DNA of 64,000 bases from Rhodoferax_B ferrireducens_A (GCF_031458075.1 NZ_JAVDXT010000001.1:1612001-1676000), one strand, 5' to 3'. Shown: positions 42,438 to 50,644, numbered from the stretch's first letter. Notes: generated from the letters alone by a model not told the origin. Program-made: numbers and translations.

Positions 42438-43133
42438 ATGAGCGTCCCCATGAACAACCTCGGCATCGTCAAGCGCAACATCGTGCGCGCCGACAAGGCT
42501 GCGGTAGAGCGCCTGTCCAAGCTCGGCGTGGCCACCATCCACGAAGCCATGGGCCGCGTCGGTCTGATGAAGCCCTATATGCGCCCGATCTACAGCGGCG
42601 CCAAGATCTGCGGCACGGCCGTCACCGTGCTGCTGCAGCCCGGCGACAACTGGATGATGCACGTGGCGGCCGAGCAGCTGCAGCCCGGCGACGTGGCGGT
42701 AGCCGCCTGCACTACCGACAACGAAGACGGCTTCTTCGGCGACCTGCTGGCGACCAGCTTCCAGGCGCGTGGCGCCAAGGGCCTGATCATCGATGGCGGC
42801 GTGCGCGACGTGGCCGACCTGGAAAAAATGGGCTTCCCGGTGTTCAGCAAGGCCATCAACGCCAAGGGCACGATCAAGGCCACGCTGGGCTCGGTCAATG
42901 TGCAAATCGTCTGCGCCGGCGCCGTGGTGAATCCGGGTGACGTGGTGATCGCCGATGTGGACGGCGTGGTCGTCGTGCCCGCCGCGATTGCCGCCCAGGT
43001 GGCCGATGCCGCCGAGCACCGCGAAAGCTTCGAAGGCGAAAAGCGCGCCAAGCTGGCCGCCGGCGTGCTGGGCCTGGACATGTACAAGATGCGCGAGCCG
43101 CTGGAAAAAGCCGGCTTGAAGTACATCGACTGA
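42438..43133 (+). CDS. pmdF: 4-carboxy-4-hydroxy-2-oxoadipate aldolase/oxaloacetate decarboxylase (LigK/PmdF, RraA fold)
   Basis: The 231-residue enzyme has the RraA-like aldolase core. Arg123 and Asp124 lie in DGGVRDVADLE, at the same positions as the catalytic residues of class II HMG/CHA aldolase as I recall it. GDLLATSFQARGAKG is the metal/oxyanion region. It cleaves the hydrated intermediate to pyruvate and oxaloacetate. AGGAGA precedes ATG 42438; ATG 42450 (MNNLGIVKR) is an alternative start. The following 100 bases hold repeat R8 before the next operon gene. Confidence 0.93.
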   Translation: MSVPMNNLGIVKRNIVRADKAAVERLSKLGVATIHEAMGRVGLMKPYMRPIYSGAKICGTAVTVLLQPGDNWMMHVAAEQLQPGDVAVAACTTDNEDGFFGDLLATSFQARGAKGLIIDGGVRDVADLEKMGFPVFSKAINAKGTIKATLGSVNVQIVCAGAVVNPGDVVIADVDGVVVVPAAIAAQVADAAEHRESFEGEKRAKLAAGVLGLDMYKMREPLEKAGLKYID

Positions 43134-43142
43134 ATTTAAAAG

Positions 43143-43203
43143 AAAAAGGCCTGTGGCGCTTATGAAGTAAGCGCAGGCAGCTATTTAATTAATAGCGTTA
43201 GCA
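43143..43203 (+). repeat. Dispersed palindromic repeat, copy R8 (GCGCTTA subtype) inside the protocatechuate operon
   Basis: AAAAAGGCCTGTGGCGCTTA, TGAAG, TAAGCGCAGGCAGCTATTTA and AATAGCGTTAGC. The stem arms at 43156-43162 and 43168-43174 match perfectly over seven bases. It shares the loop type of R3 and sits between pmdF and the binding-protein gene. Confidence 0.85.
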
Positions 43204-43233
43204 GTTTATTGATAACCAATCGGAGACCTTCGC

Positions 43234-44220
43234 ATGACATCTATTACCCGCCGCCTCGGCCTGACTCTCGGCCTCGCTGCTCTGGCGGCGTTGCTGCCCG
43301 GCCTGGCCAGCGCTCAGAGCTTTCCCACCAAGCCGGTGCGCATCATCACGCCGTTCCCGGTAGGCGGCGGCCCCGATGGCGTGGCCCGCCTGGTGGCCGA
43401 TAAACTGTCCCGCGCCTGGGGCCAGCCGGTGGTGGTGGAAAACCGCCCCGGTGGCAACGGCTTCATCGCCATCGACGCCTTCAAGCGCGGCGCCAAGGAC
43501 GGGCATGACCTGATCCAGCTGGACTTCGTGCACCTGACCGCCTACCAGAGCCTGTTCAAGAAGCTGCCTTACGACGTGGACAAGGATTTCGACACATTGC
43601 TGCCGCTGTTCAAGACCTATTTCTTCTTCACCGTGGGCAACGACAGCCCGTACAAGAAGATTGGCGACTTGGTGGCCGACGCCAAGGCCCATCCGGGCAA
43701 GCTGAACTACGGCTCCTGGTCGGTGGGCAACCCGGTGCACCTGGGCTCCGAGCTGTTCGACACCGTGGCCGGTACCAAGATGGAGCACGTGATCTACAAG
43801 GAAACCACCCAGCTCTACACCGCCGTGGCGACCAACGAGCTGGCCTACGCCCTCGGCACCAGCGCCACCGCCGGCCCGCTGCTGCGCGCCAACAAGCTGC
43901 GCTTCCTGGCTGTGGCCGCACCCAAGCGCCTGGCTGGCTATCCCGATGTGCCCACAGTCACCGAAGCCGGCGGCCCCGCCAACTTCGAAGTCAGCGGCTG
44001 GAATGCGATTGCTGCGCCCAAGGGCTTGCCACCGGCCGTGGCCGACAAGATCAAGCGCGACATCGAAAAAGCCCTGGCCGAGCCGGACGTGAAAGAGAAG
44101 TTCCTGTCCTTTGGCTACGAGCCCTTTGTGCAGACCCGCGAACAGCTGGCCCAGTACATCCAGACAGAGACCAAGCGTTACGCCGAGATCATCAAAAAAG
44201 CCAACGTCTCGCTGGACTAA
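43234..44220 (+). CDS. Tripartite tricarboxylate transporter-type substrate-binding protein (Bug/TctC family)
   Basis: The 328-residue protein has a Sec signal peptide ending ASA-QSFP. It shows the Bug family pattern: FPTKPVRIITPFPVGGGPDG, VARLVADKLSRAWGQPVVVE-NRPG, and TEAGGPANFEVSGWNAIAAPKG. It captures a ligand in the periplasm, presumably an aromatic acid such as protocatechuate or a pathway product. The membrane partners TctA/TctB are not in the window, as is common for Bug proteins. CGGAGA precedes the start. It is embedded in the operon between aldolase and hydrolase genes. Confidence 0.9.
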   Translation: MTSITRRLGLTLGLAALAALLPGLASAQSFPTKPVRIITPFPVGGGPDGVARLVADKLSRAWGQPVVVENRPGGNGFIAIDAFKRGAKDGHDLIQLDFVHLTAYQSLFKKLPYDVDKDFDTLLPLFKTYFFFTVGNDSPYKKIGDLVADAKAHPGKLNYGSWSVGNPVHLGSELFDTVAGTKMEHVIYKETTQLYTAVATNELAYALGTSATAGPLLRANKLRFLAVAAPKRLAGYPDVPTVTEAGGPANFEVSGWNAIAAPKGLPPAVADKIKRDIEKALAEPDVKEKFLSFGYEPFVQTREQLAQYIQTETKRYAEIIKKANVSLD

Positions 44221-44251
44221 ATCCATCGCCTAAGCAAATAGAAAGAATCGT

Positions 44252-45157
44252 ATGGAATTCACTAAAACCCCTGGCTGGCTGGACTGGTACACCGGCCCCA
44301 GCAAACCCCGCTTCCAGCTGCCCGCTGGGGCAGTGGATGCCCATTGTCACGTGTTTGGCCCCGGCGACAAGTTTCCGTATGCGCCGGAGCGCAAGTACAC
44401 GCCTTGCGATGCGTCCAAAGAACAGCTGTTCGCCCTGCGCGACCACCTGGGCTTTGACAAGAACGTCATCGTGCAGGCCACCTGCCATGGCAGCGACAAC
44501 CGGGCCCTGGTCGATGCGCTGAAGGCCTCGAACGGCAAGGCCAAGGGTGTGGCCACGGTGAACCGCAATGTCACCGATGCCGAGCTGCAAGAGATGCATG
44601 CCGCCGGCGTGCGCGGCACGCGTTTCAACTTCGTCAAGCGCCTGGCCGACTTCACTCCGCGCGAAGTGCTGCTGGAGATCGCCAACCGCATTGCCCCGCT
44701 GGGCTGGCATGTGGTGATCTACTTCGAAGCCGTCGACCTGCCCGAGCTGTACGACTTCTTCACCGCACTGCCGACTACCGTGGTGGTTGACCATATGGGC
44801 CGCCCCGATGTGAGCAAGCCGGTGACCGGCCCCGAGTTCGGTCTGTTCCTGAAGATGATGCGCGAGCACAGCAATATTTGGAGCAAGGTCAGCTGCCCCG
44901 AGCGCCTTAGTGTCAGTGGCCCGAAAGCCCTGAACGGCGAACAGCATGCTTACCAGGACGTGGTGCCGTTCGCCAAGCACCTGGTGGAAACCTTCCCCGA
45001 CCGCGTGCTCTGGGGCACCGACTGGCCGCACCCGAATCTGAAGGACCACATGCCCGACGACGGCCTGCTGGTCGACTACATCCCGCAGATCGCGCCGACT
45101 GCCGAGTTGCAGCGCAAGCTGCTGGTCGATAACCCAACCCGTTTGTACTGGAGCTGA
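44252..45157 (+). CDS. pmdD: 2-pyrone-4,6-dicarboxylate hydrolase (LigI/PmdD)
   Basis: The 301-residue amidohydrolase has the paired His31/His33 (DAHCHVFGPGDKF), VNRNVTDAELQEMHAAGVRG in the barrel, VVVDHMGRPD, and the catalytic Asp in LWGTDWPHPNLKDH. It opens 2-pyrone-4,6-dicarboxylate to 4-oxalomesaconate. The numbering of the metal-site histidines agrees with LigI as I recall it. It is one base upstream of pmdA. The Shine-Dalgarno sequence is weak (AGAAAG). Confidence 0.93.
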   Translation: MEFTKTPGWLDWYTGPSKPRFQLPAGAVDAHCHVFGPGDKFPYAPERKYTPCDASKEQLFALRDHLGFDKNVIVQATCHGSDNRALVDALKASNGKAKGVATVNRNVTDAELQEMHAAGVRGTRFNFVKRLADFTPREVLLEIANRIAPLGWHVVIYFEAVDLPELYDFFTALPTTVVVDHMGRPDVSKPVTGPEFGLFLKMMREHSNIWSKVSCPERLSVSGPKALNGEQHAYQDVVPFAKHLVETFPDRVLWGTDWPHPNLKDHMPDDGLLVDYIPQIAPTAELQRKLLVDNPTRLYWS

Positions 45158-45158
45158 A

Positions 45159-45602
45159 ATGTCCTTGGACAAACCGTATTTGGACGTGCCCGGCACCACC
45201 ATCTTTGATGCTGAACAAAGCCGCATGGGCTACCACCTGAACCAGTTCTGCATGTCGCTGATGAAGGCCGAGAACCGCGAAAAGTTCAAGGCCGACCAGC
45301 GTGCCTACCTGGACACCTGGCCGATGAGCGAAGCGCAGAAGCAGGCCGTGCTGGACATGGACCTGAACCGCTGCATTTCGCTGGGCGGCAACATCTACTT
45401 CCTGGCCAAGATCGGCGCCACCCACGGCCTGAGCTTCCAGCAGATGGCCGGCAGCATGACCGGCATGACCGAAGAGGAATACCGCAACATGATGGTCTCC
45501 GGCGGCCGTTCGGCCGAAGGTAACCGTGTGGTCGGTGAAGACGGCGACGCGCAGGCCCACCGCCAACCCCAGGGCTCCGCAGGCAAGAAAGCGACACACT
45601 GA
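45159..45602 (+). CDS. pmdA: Protocatechuate 4,5-dioxygenase alpha subunit (LigA/PmdA)
   Basis: The 147-residue small subunit shows the LigA-type helical lid domain: MGYHLNQFCMSLMKAENREKF, DTWPMSEAQKQAVLD, LGGNIYFLAKIGATHGLSFQ and MTGMTEEEYRNMMVSGGRS. It caps the active site of the iron(II)-dependent extradiol dioxygenase made with the beta subunit. It starts one base after pmdD and ends one base before pmdB, which implies tight stoichiometric coupling. Confidence 0.95.
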   Translation: MSLDKPYLDVPGTTIFDAEQSRMGYHLNQFCMSLMKAENREKFKADQRAYLDTWPMSEAQKQAVLDMDLNRCISLGGNIYFLAKIGATHGLSFQQMAGSMTGMTEEEYRNMMVSGGRSAEGNRVVGEDGDAQAHRQPQGSAGKKATH

Positions 45603-45603
45603 T

Positions 45604-46458
45604 ATGGCCAAGATTACCGCCAGCGTTTACACCTCCCATGTCCCCGCCATCGGCGCGGCCATCGACCTGGGCAAGACCCAGGAGCCGTACTGGCAGCCGC
45701 TGTTTGCCGGCTATGAGCCGTCCAAGCAATGGATGAAGGACAACAAGCCCGACGTGATCTTCCTGGTCTTCAACGACCACGCGACCGCGTTCAGCCTGGA
45801 CATGATCCCGACCTTCGCCATCGGCACCGCCGCCGAATACCAGCCGGCCGACGAAGGCTGGGGTCCGCGCCCCGTGCCCAAGGTGATCGGCCACCCCGAG
45901 CTGGCCGCGCACATTGCCCAGTCGGTGATCCAGCAGGACTTTGACCTGACCATCGTCAACAAGATGGACGTGGACCACGGCCTGACCGTGCCCTTGAGCC
46001 TGATGTGTGGCCAACCCGAAGCCTGGCCTTGCCCGGTGATTCCGTTTGCCGTCAACGTGGTGCAGTACCCTGTGCCATCGGGCCGCCGCTGCTTCGAGCT
46101 CGGCAAGGCCATCCGCAAGGCCATCGAGTCGTTCGACCAGCCGCTGAAGGTGCAGATCTGGGGTACCGGCGGCATGAGCCACCAGCTGCAGGGCGCGCGC
46201 GCCGGCCTGATCAACAAGGACTTCGACAACCAGTTCCTGGACCGCCTGATCGCCGACCCCGCGGCCCAAGCCGACCAGCCGCATATCGACTACGTGCGCG
46301 AAGCCGGCTCTGAAGGCATCGAGCTGGTGATGTGGCTGATCGCACGCGGCGCCATGTCGGATGTGGCCGGTGGCCCGGCGCCCACGCTCAAGCACCGCTT
46401 CTACCATGTACCCGCATCCAACACGGCCGTCGGCCATCTGATTCTGGAGAACAACTAA
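45604..46458 (+). CDS. pmdB: Protocatechuate 4,5-dioxygenase beta subunit (LigB/PmdB)
   Basis: The start at 45604 (MAKITASVYTSHVPAIG) gives 284 residues, the usual LigB length. Iron ligands are His12 in TSHVPAIG and a second His in VFNDHATAF (residue 59). The catalytic base His lies in GTGGMSHQLQG, and a late Glu in REAGSEGIELVMW probably completes the facial triad. It cleaves protocatechuate between C4 and C5 to 4-carboxy-2-hydroxymuconate semialdehyde. It directly adjoins pmdC, with no bases between stop and start. Confidence 0.96.
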   Translation: MAKITASVYTSHVPAIGAAIDLGKTQEPYWQPLFAGYEPSKQWMKDNKPDVIFLVFNDHATAFSLDMIPTFAIGTAAEYQPADEGWGPRPVPKVIGHPELAAHIAQSVIQQDFDLTIVNKMDVDHGLTVPLSLMCGQPEAWPCPVIPFAVNVVQYPVPSGRRCFELGKAIRKAIESFDQPLKVQIWGTGGMSHQLQGARAGLINKDFDNQFLDRLIADPAAQADQPHIDYVREAGSEGIELVMWLIARGAMSDVAGGPAPTLKHRFYHVPASNTAVGHLILENN

Positions 46459-47418
46459 ATGGCTAAAACCATCAAAGTCGCCCTGGCGGGCGCAGGCGCC
46501 TTCGGCACCAAGCACCTGGACGCGATCGCCCTGATCGACGGCGTGGAAGCCGTGTCGGTCATAGGCCGCGACATGGAAAAAACCCGTGAAGTCGCAGCCA
46601 AGTACGGCATCAAGCACGTCACCGACGACCTGGCCGAAAGCCTGGCCCTGCCCGAAGTGGACGCGGTGATTCTGTGCACCCCCACGCAGATCCACGCAGC
46701 CCAGACCCTGCAATGCCTGCGCGCCGGCAAGCACGTGCAGGTAGAGATTCCTCTCGCCGATACGCTGGCCGGTGCCGAAGAGGTGGCGGCTGTGGCCGCG
46801 ACGTCCGGCCTGGTGGCCATGGTCGGCCATACCCGCCGCTTCAACCCCAGCCACCAGTACGTGCACAACCAGATCAAGTCCGGCGCATTCAACATCCAGC
46901 AAATGGATGTGCAGACCTATTTCTTCCGCCGCACCAATAGCAATGCGCTGGGCCAGGCCCGCAGCTGGACCGACCACCTGCTATGGCACCACGCAGCCCA
47001 CACGGTGGACCTGTTTGCCTACCAGGCCGGCAGTCCCATCGTGCAGGCCAATGCCATCCAGGGCCCGATACACCCGGTGCTGGGGATTGCGATGGACATG
47101 TCGATCCAGCTGAAGGCGGCGAATGGTGCGATCTGCACCCTGAGCCTGAGCTTCAACAACGACGGCCCGCTGGGCACCTACTTCCGCTACATCGGCGATA
47201 CCGCGACCTATCTGGCGCGCTACGACGACCTGTACAACGGCAAGGACGAGAAGATCGACGTAAGCCAGGTGGCGGTGTCGATGAACGGCATCGAGCTGCA
47301 AGACCGTGAGTTCTTCGCCGCCATCCGCGAAGGCCGTGAGCCCAACAGCAGCGTCGCCAAGGTGTTGCCGTGCTACCGCGTGCTGCACGGACTCGAGCAG
47401 CAACTGAACGCTGCCTGA
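46459..47418 (+). CDS. pmdC: 4-carboxy-2-hydroxymuconate-6-semialdehyde dehydrogenase (LigC/PmdC)
   Basis: The 319-residue Gfo/Idh/MocA-family oxidoreductase has a Rossmann motif VALAGAGAFGTKHLDAI, the CTPTQIHAAQTLQCLRAGKH segment with HVQVEIPLADT in place of the usual EKP, and a C-terminal catalytic domain (WTDHLLWHHAAHTVDLF). It oxidises the cyclised ring-cleavage product with NADP to 2-pyrone-4,6-dicarboxylate. It is the last gene of the operon before a hairpin and the convergent glutathione transferase gene. Confidence 0.94.
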   Translation: MAKTIKVALAGAGAFGTKHLDAIALIDGVEAVSVIGRDMEKTREVAAKYGIKHVTDDLAESLALPEVDAVILCTPTQIHAAQTLQCLRAGKHVQVEIPLADTLAGAEEVAAVAATSGLVAMVGHTRRFNPSHQYVHNQIKSGAFNIQQMDVQTYFFRRTNSNALGQARSWTDHLLWHHAAHTVDLFAYQAGSPIVQANAIQGPIHPVLGIAMDMSIQLKAANGAICTLSLSFNNDGPLGTYFRYIGDTATYLARYDDLYNGKDEKIDVSQVAVSMNGIELQDREFFAAIREGREPNSSVAKVLPCYRVLHGLEQQLNAA

Positions 47419-47430
47419 TTGAACTGCTTA

Positions 47431-47448
47431 ACTGGGCGTCAGCCCAGT
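47431..47448. terminator. Candidate bidirectional terminator hairpin after pmdC
   Basis: ACTGGGC-GTCA-GCCCAGT is a perfect 7-bp stem with a 4-base loop between the convergent pmdC and glutathione transferase genes. It overlaps the transferase stop codon. No T-run follows on the plus strand, so it may act with Rho or only as an mRNA end stabiliser. Confidence 0.5.
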
Positions 47449-48107
47449 GTGAACGGCCCGCCCTTGGCCAGCGCCCGCTGGTAGGCGGGCCGTTCGTGTA
47501 TGCGGGCCAGGTAGGCCATCAGCTTGGGCCGGCTGGCGTTCAGCCCGCCACGGGTGGCTGCGGCTTCCAGGGGAAAGCTCATCTGGATGTCGGCGCCGCT
47601 GAATGCATCGCCGGCGAACCACAGGCTTTTGCCCAGCTCGGCTTCCATGAAGTCCAGGTGGGTTTTGAGTTGCGGCAGGATGAAGCTCTGCTTGACCTTG
47701 CCGGAGATCGCCTTGGCGATGGGCTTGGCGAAGAAGGGCATGGCTGTGTTGTCGATCTTGTCGAACACCAGCTTCAGCAGCAGCGGCGGCATGGCCGAGC
47801 CTTCGGCGTAATGCAGCCAGTAGCGAAAGCGCAGCCGCTCGGGGGTGCCCAGGGCCGGGGCCAGGCGGCCGTTGCCGTAGTGCTCGATCACGGTCTCCAC
47901 AATCGCGCCGGATTCGGCCAGCAGCAGATCGCCATCGGTGACGACCGGTGACTTGCCCAGCGGGTGGATGGCGCGCAGGCTGGGCGGCGCCAGCAGGGTC
48001 TGCGCATCGCGCTGGTAGCGCACGATCTCGTAGGGTAGTTCCAGCTCTTCCAGCAGCCAGAGTACGCGTTGGGAGCGGGAATTGTTCAGGTGGTGGACAG
48101 TCAGCAT
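47439..48107 (-). CDS. Glutathione S-transferase family protein
   Basis: The 222-residue cytosolic protein has an N-terminal thioredoxin-like domain. LNNSRSQRVLWLLEELELPY holds the likely catalytic Ser, and SPVVTDGDLLLAESGAIVETV is the glutathione-binding SNAIL-type region. A C-terminal helical domain follows (about residues 90-220). It most resembles bacterial GSTs close to yeast GTT1 (inferred). Adjacent aromatic catabolism might suggest detoxification, but the convergent orientation gives no functional tie. Confidence 0.88.
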   Translation of the reverse strand: MLTVHHLNNSRSQRVLWLLEELELPYEIVRYQRDAQTLLAPPSLRAIHPLGKSPVVTDGDLLLAESGAIVETVIEHYGNGRLAPALGTPERLRFRYWLHYAEGSAMPPLLLKLVFDKIDNTAMPFFAKPIAKAISGKVKQSFILPQLKTHLDFMEAELGKSLWFAGDAFSGADIQMSFPLEAAATRGGLNASRPKLMAYLARIHERPAYQRALAKGGPFTLG

Positions 48108-48147
48108 GGTCGGTAAGTTGCTACAAATAATGCAGCATTATGCGCAT

Positions 48148-48199
48148 GCTAGAAAAGCACCAGCGGCCTGTTTGGCTTAAATTCCTGCGGCCGCTGGGG
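48148..48199 (-). terminator. Candidate intrinsic terminator for the unknown gene at 48215
   Basis: CCAGCGGCC (48160-48168) and GGCCGCTGG (48189-48197) form a perfect 9-bp stem with a 20-base loop. On the minus strand the stem is followed by TGCTTTTCT. It lies just after the stop of the 133-residue gene and before the glutathione transferase gene. Confidence 0.55.
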
Positions 48200-48214
48200 C
48201 TACTGCTGCAACCA

Positions 48215-48616
48215 TCAGCTCAGGTCTTCAATCACCAGCGTGCGGTACTTGCGGGCGCAAGAGAAGGGCACCGAACGCACCACCTCCATCACCGCCTCGG
48301 TGTCCTTGGCGTTGGGTGCGTGGACCATCAGCGCGCAATGCCCCTGGCTGGCCAGCTCGGCGTACTGGCGCACGGTGGCGCCTTCGGTGCCTACCGAGGG
48401 CAGGGGCGTGTCGGCGGCGCCCAGGGTGTGGACCAGCTGGCCCAGCACGGCCTCGGCTGGCAGCAGCATGGTGGGTTTGTCGTGCTTTTCGGTCGGCAGT
48501 CGTTTCACCACCTGCTGTGCATCCTCCAGGCTGGGGAACATGGCAAATACATAACCCGTGGGGTAGAACGCGCCACCCATGGTGAGCATGTGGCTTGTGA
48601 GTTCAAAGTTTTGCAT
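48215..48616 (-). CDS. Conserved-looking protein of unknown function (133 aa)
   Basis: The start at 48616 has AAGGAG at good spacing. The protein has no signal peptide. It reads as an alternating alpha/beta domain: a glycine-rich strand (GGAFYPTGYVFAMFP), a helix SLEDAQQVVKRLP, a middle helix (PAEAVLGQLVHTLG), then HCALMVHAPNAKDTEAVMEV and a C-terminal strand (YRTLVIEDL). The overall look is ferredoxin-like, perhaps a stress or ligand-binding protein, but I do not recognise the family. It lies 34 bases downstream of a predicted 46-residue gene on the same strand. Confidence 0.6.
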   Translation of the reverse strand: MQNFELTSHMLTMGGAFYPTGYVFAMFPSLEDAQQVVKRLPTEKHDKPTMLLPAEAVLGQLVHTLGAADTPLPSVGTEGATVRQYAELASQGHCALMVHAPNAKDTEAVMEVVRSVPFSCARKYRTLVIEDLS

Positions 48617-48650
48617 GTCGACTCCTTGTTGTTATCGATGTCTCCTTGTA

Positions 48651-48791
48651 TTACTGCGCGCGGCGGGGGGTGTGTCTGTAGAGATTGACCCTGTTCGGAT
48701 GTAGGACTCGCTGCACTGCCGACCAGCGTCGCACCGCTGCTGCACCGTTGTTGAGGGGCCGTGGCAGCTGGAACTTGTTGGCTTTTTGCAT
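48651..48791 (-). CDS. Predicted small basic protein (46 aa)
   Basis: The minus-strand ATG at 48791 is preceded by an ideal Shine-Dalgarno sequence (AGGAGG, seven bases upstream). The frame runs 46 codons to TAA at 48653. The product is arginine-rich with several helix-forming stretches (MQKANKFQLPRPLNNG, then AAVRRWSAVQRVL, ending TPRRAQ) and has no signal peptide. It ends 34 bases before the 133-residue gene and shares its strand, which suggests a two-gene unit. A real gene is inferred from the strong ribosome-binding site and position. No family is recognised. Confidence 0.5.
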   Translation of the reverse strand: MQKANKFQLPRPLNNGAAAVRRWSAVQRVLHPNRVNLYRHTPRRAQ

Positions 48792-48863
48792 ATCTTTACC
48801 TCCTGTCGACTGTGTGGCAGCCTCCGTACCCAGAATCGGTGCCTGCCTGGCCCTATGATTTCA

Positions 48864-48878
48864 CTTAGCTGGGCTAAG
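48864..48878. promoter_or_regulatory. Candidate MarR operator
   Basis: CTTAGC-TGG-GCTAAG is a perfect 6-base inverted repeat between the divergent small-protein gene and the MarR gene, 87 bases before the MarR start. Size and symmetry fit MarR-type operators. The remaining part of the 48617-48965 stretch holds only the small gene listed and no other feature I can see. Confidence 0.45.
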
Positions 48879-48965
48879 CTTTGGCCCAAGCAAGCCTTGG
48901 CGCGCGGGCATTCCTGCCTGCGCACTCCCCACCCGTTACCGATCTGGACCTTCCGATTCACGCCC

Positions 48966-49421
48966 ATGACCGCCACCACGCCGCTCCAACAGCATGCTGC
49001 CCTGGTGATGGACGTCGTACCGGCGGCCATGGATGCGATTCGCCAGGCCATGCGGCGCGGCGCGCACGACCATTTGTCGGTACCGCAGTTTCGTTGCCTG
49101 AACTTTGTGGCGCAGCGGCCGGATTGTTCGATTGGCGAGATCGCGGCCTTCCTGGGCGTGACCATGCCGACAGCATCGGCCATGGCCGACCGGTTGGTGA
49201 AGGCGGGGCTGGTGCAGGCGCAGGCCGGGGCTTTCGACCGGCGCCGTTCGCAGCTGCAGGCGACGGCGGCGGGCCAGGCCCAGCTGGCGCAGATCCAGCA
49301 GCGCGCCCAGGCCGATCTGGAAACGGCTTTGGCCGTATGTACATCGCAGGAGCTGCAGTCCCTGCAAGCAGGTTTGGCCCTATTGGGGCGCATTTTTCGA
49401 TCCGACACACCACAACGATGA
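48966..49421 (+). CDS. MarR family transcriptional regulator
   Basis: The start at ATG 48966 (MTATTPLQQHAA) gives 151 residues. The winged helix-turn-helix is visible as LSVPQFRCLNFVAQRPDCSI, GEIAAFLGVTMPTASAMADR and the wing AGAFDRRRSQLQATAAG. Terminal helices form the dimer interface. Its stop overlaps the adaptor gene of the RND pump by four bases, so it is probably the local repressor of that efflux operon and responds to a small ligand (inferred). Confidence 0.9.
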   Translation: MTATTPLQQHAALVMDVVPAAMDAIRQAMRRGAHDHLSVPQFRCLNFVAQRPDCSIGEIAAFLGVTMPTASAMADRLVKAGLVQAQAGAFDRRRSQLQATAAGQAQLAQIQQRAQADLETALAVCTSQELQSLQAGLALLGRIFRSDTPQR

Positions 49422-50644
49422 AAACCAACCCTTTATTTCTGAATCTTGCCTGCGGCGTGATCGCTCTTGGACTGTGGGGCTGCTCCGGCAAGTCCGATGT
49501 GGCAACGGCGACACCGGTGGGTGCGGCCAGTGGCCCGGCAGCGCCGGCTTCTGCGGCCTCGCCGCCGGTCACGGTCAGCACCGTGCCGGCCCAGCAGCGC
49601 GACCTGGCGGTGGTGCTCAAGGCCACCGGCACGGTGACACCGCTGACCAGCGTGGACGTGAAGGCCCAGGTCACCAGCGTGGTGGCCAAGGTGCATATCG
49701 AGGAAGGGCAGTTCGTCAAAGCCGGGCAGCTGATGTTCACGCTGGATGCGCGTACCGACGAGGCCAACGTGGCCAAGGCCCGCGCCCAGCTGGCCAAGGA
49801 CACGGCCACCCTGGCCGACGCCAAGCGCCAGCTGGAACGCAATCGCCAGCTGCTGGCGCAGAATTTCATTTCCCAGGGCGCGGTAGATACGGCCCAGGCC
49901 GGCGTGGACGCCGCTGCCGCTACCGTGACGGCCGACCAGGCCGCCATCGACGCGGCCCGGGTGCCGCTGTCGTATGCACGCATCACCGCACCCAACGCCG
50001 GGCGTGCGGGCCTGGTGCCGGTATCGGCGGGCAGCGCGGTGCAGGCCAATACCACCACCCTGGTGACCATCACCCAGCTCGACCCGATTGCCGTGGGCTT
50101 CAGCCTGCCGCAGCGCAACCTGACCGACGCGCTTGGCGCCCTCAAGGGCGGCGGCGCGGCGGTGACGGCCCAGCTGGCCGATGGCGGCGGCAGCTTCAAC
50201 GGCCGCCTGCAGTTTGTCGACAACCTGGTGGATGCCAGCTCGGGCTCGGTCAAAGCCAAGGCGGTGTTCGCCAACCCGGACGGCAAGCTCTGGCCGGGCG
50301 CGTTTGTCGAGGTGTCGCAAACCGTCAGCACCATCAAGGACGCGATCATCGTGCCGCAGGCGGCCATCATCCAGGGCGCGCGCGGCACCATCGTGTATGC
50401 GGTGGAAGACGGCAAGGCCAGCCCCCGGCCGATCAAGCTGCTTTACGCCCAGGGCAATGACGCGGCGGTCTCCGGCGTGAAGGCCGGCGAAGCCATCATC
50501 CTGGACGGCAAACAGAACGTGCGCCCCGGCAGCCGGGTAGTGGAGCGCAAGAAAGAAGGTAAGGACGGCAAGGACGCCAAAGAACCGCATGACGCCGCGT
50601 CCAGCCCGGCCCGTGGCGGTGCATCCAAGCCGGTGGCACCATGA
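49418..50644 (+). CDS. RND efflux periplasmic adaptor (MdtA-like), lipoprotein
   Basis: The start is ATG 49418, overlapping the MarR stop. The 408-residue product has a lipobox at LGLWGC (Cys22) and an Ala/Pro linker. The lipoyl half-motifs are TPLTSVDVKAQVTSVVAKVH and IEEGQFVKAGQLMFTLD, with an alpha-hairpin (about 115-175) and a beta-barrel. The C-terminus is Lys/Asp-rich (KKEGKDGKDAKEP). This is an MdtA/AcrA-type adaptor linking the inner-membrane pump to an outer-membrane channel. The pump gene overlaps its stop by four bases. Confidence 0.92.
   Translation: MKTNPLFLNLACGVIALGLWGCSGKSDVATATPVGAASGPAAPASAASPPVTVSTVPAQQRDLAVVLKATGTVTPLTSVDVKAQVTSVVAKVHIEEGQFVKAGQLMFTLDARTDEANVAKARAQLAKDTATLADAKRQLERNRQLLAQNFISQGAVDTAQAGVDAAAATVTADQAAIDAARVPLSYARITAPNAGRAGLVPVSAGSAVQANTTTLVTITQLDPIAVGFSLPQRNLTDALGALKGGGAAVTAQLADGGGSFNGRLQFVDNLVDASSGSVKAKAVFANPDGKLWPGAFVEVSQTVSTIKDAIIVPQAAIIQGARGTIVYAVEDGKASPRPIKLLYAQGNDAAVSGVKAGEAIILDGKQNVRPGSRVVERKKEGKDGKDAKEPHDAASSPARGGASKPVAP

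Noticed and set aside
48632..49408. Minus-strand 258-codon frame across the MarR gene and upstream region
   Set aside because: It overlaps the MarR gene antisense and has Arg/Ser/Cys-rich low-complexity composition. The small gene proposed here uses a different frame with a real ribosome-binding site.
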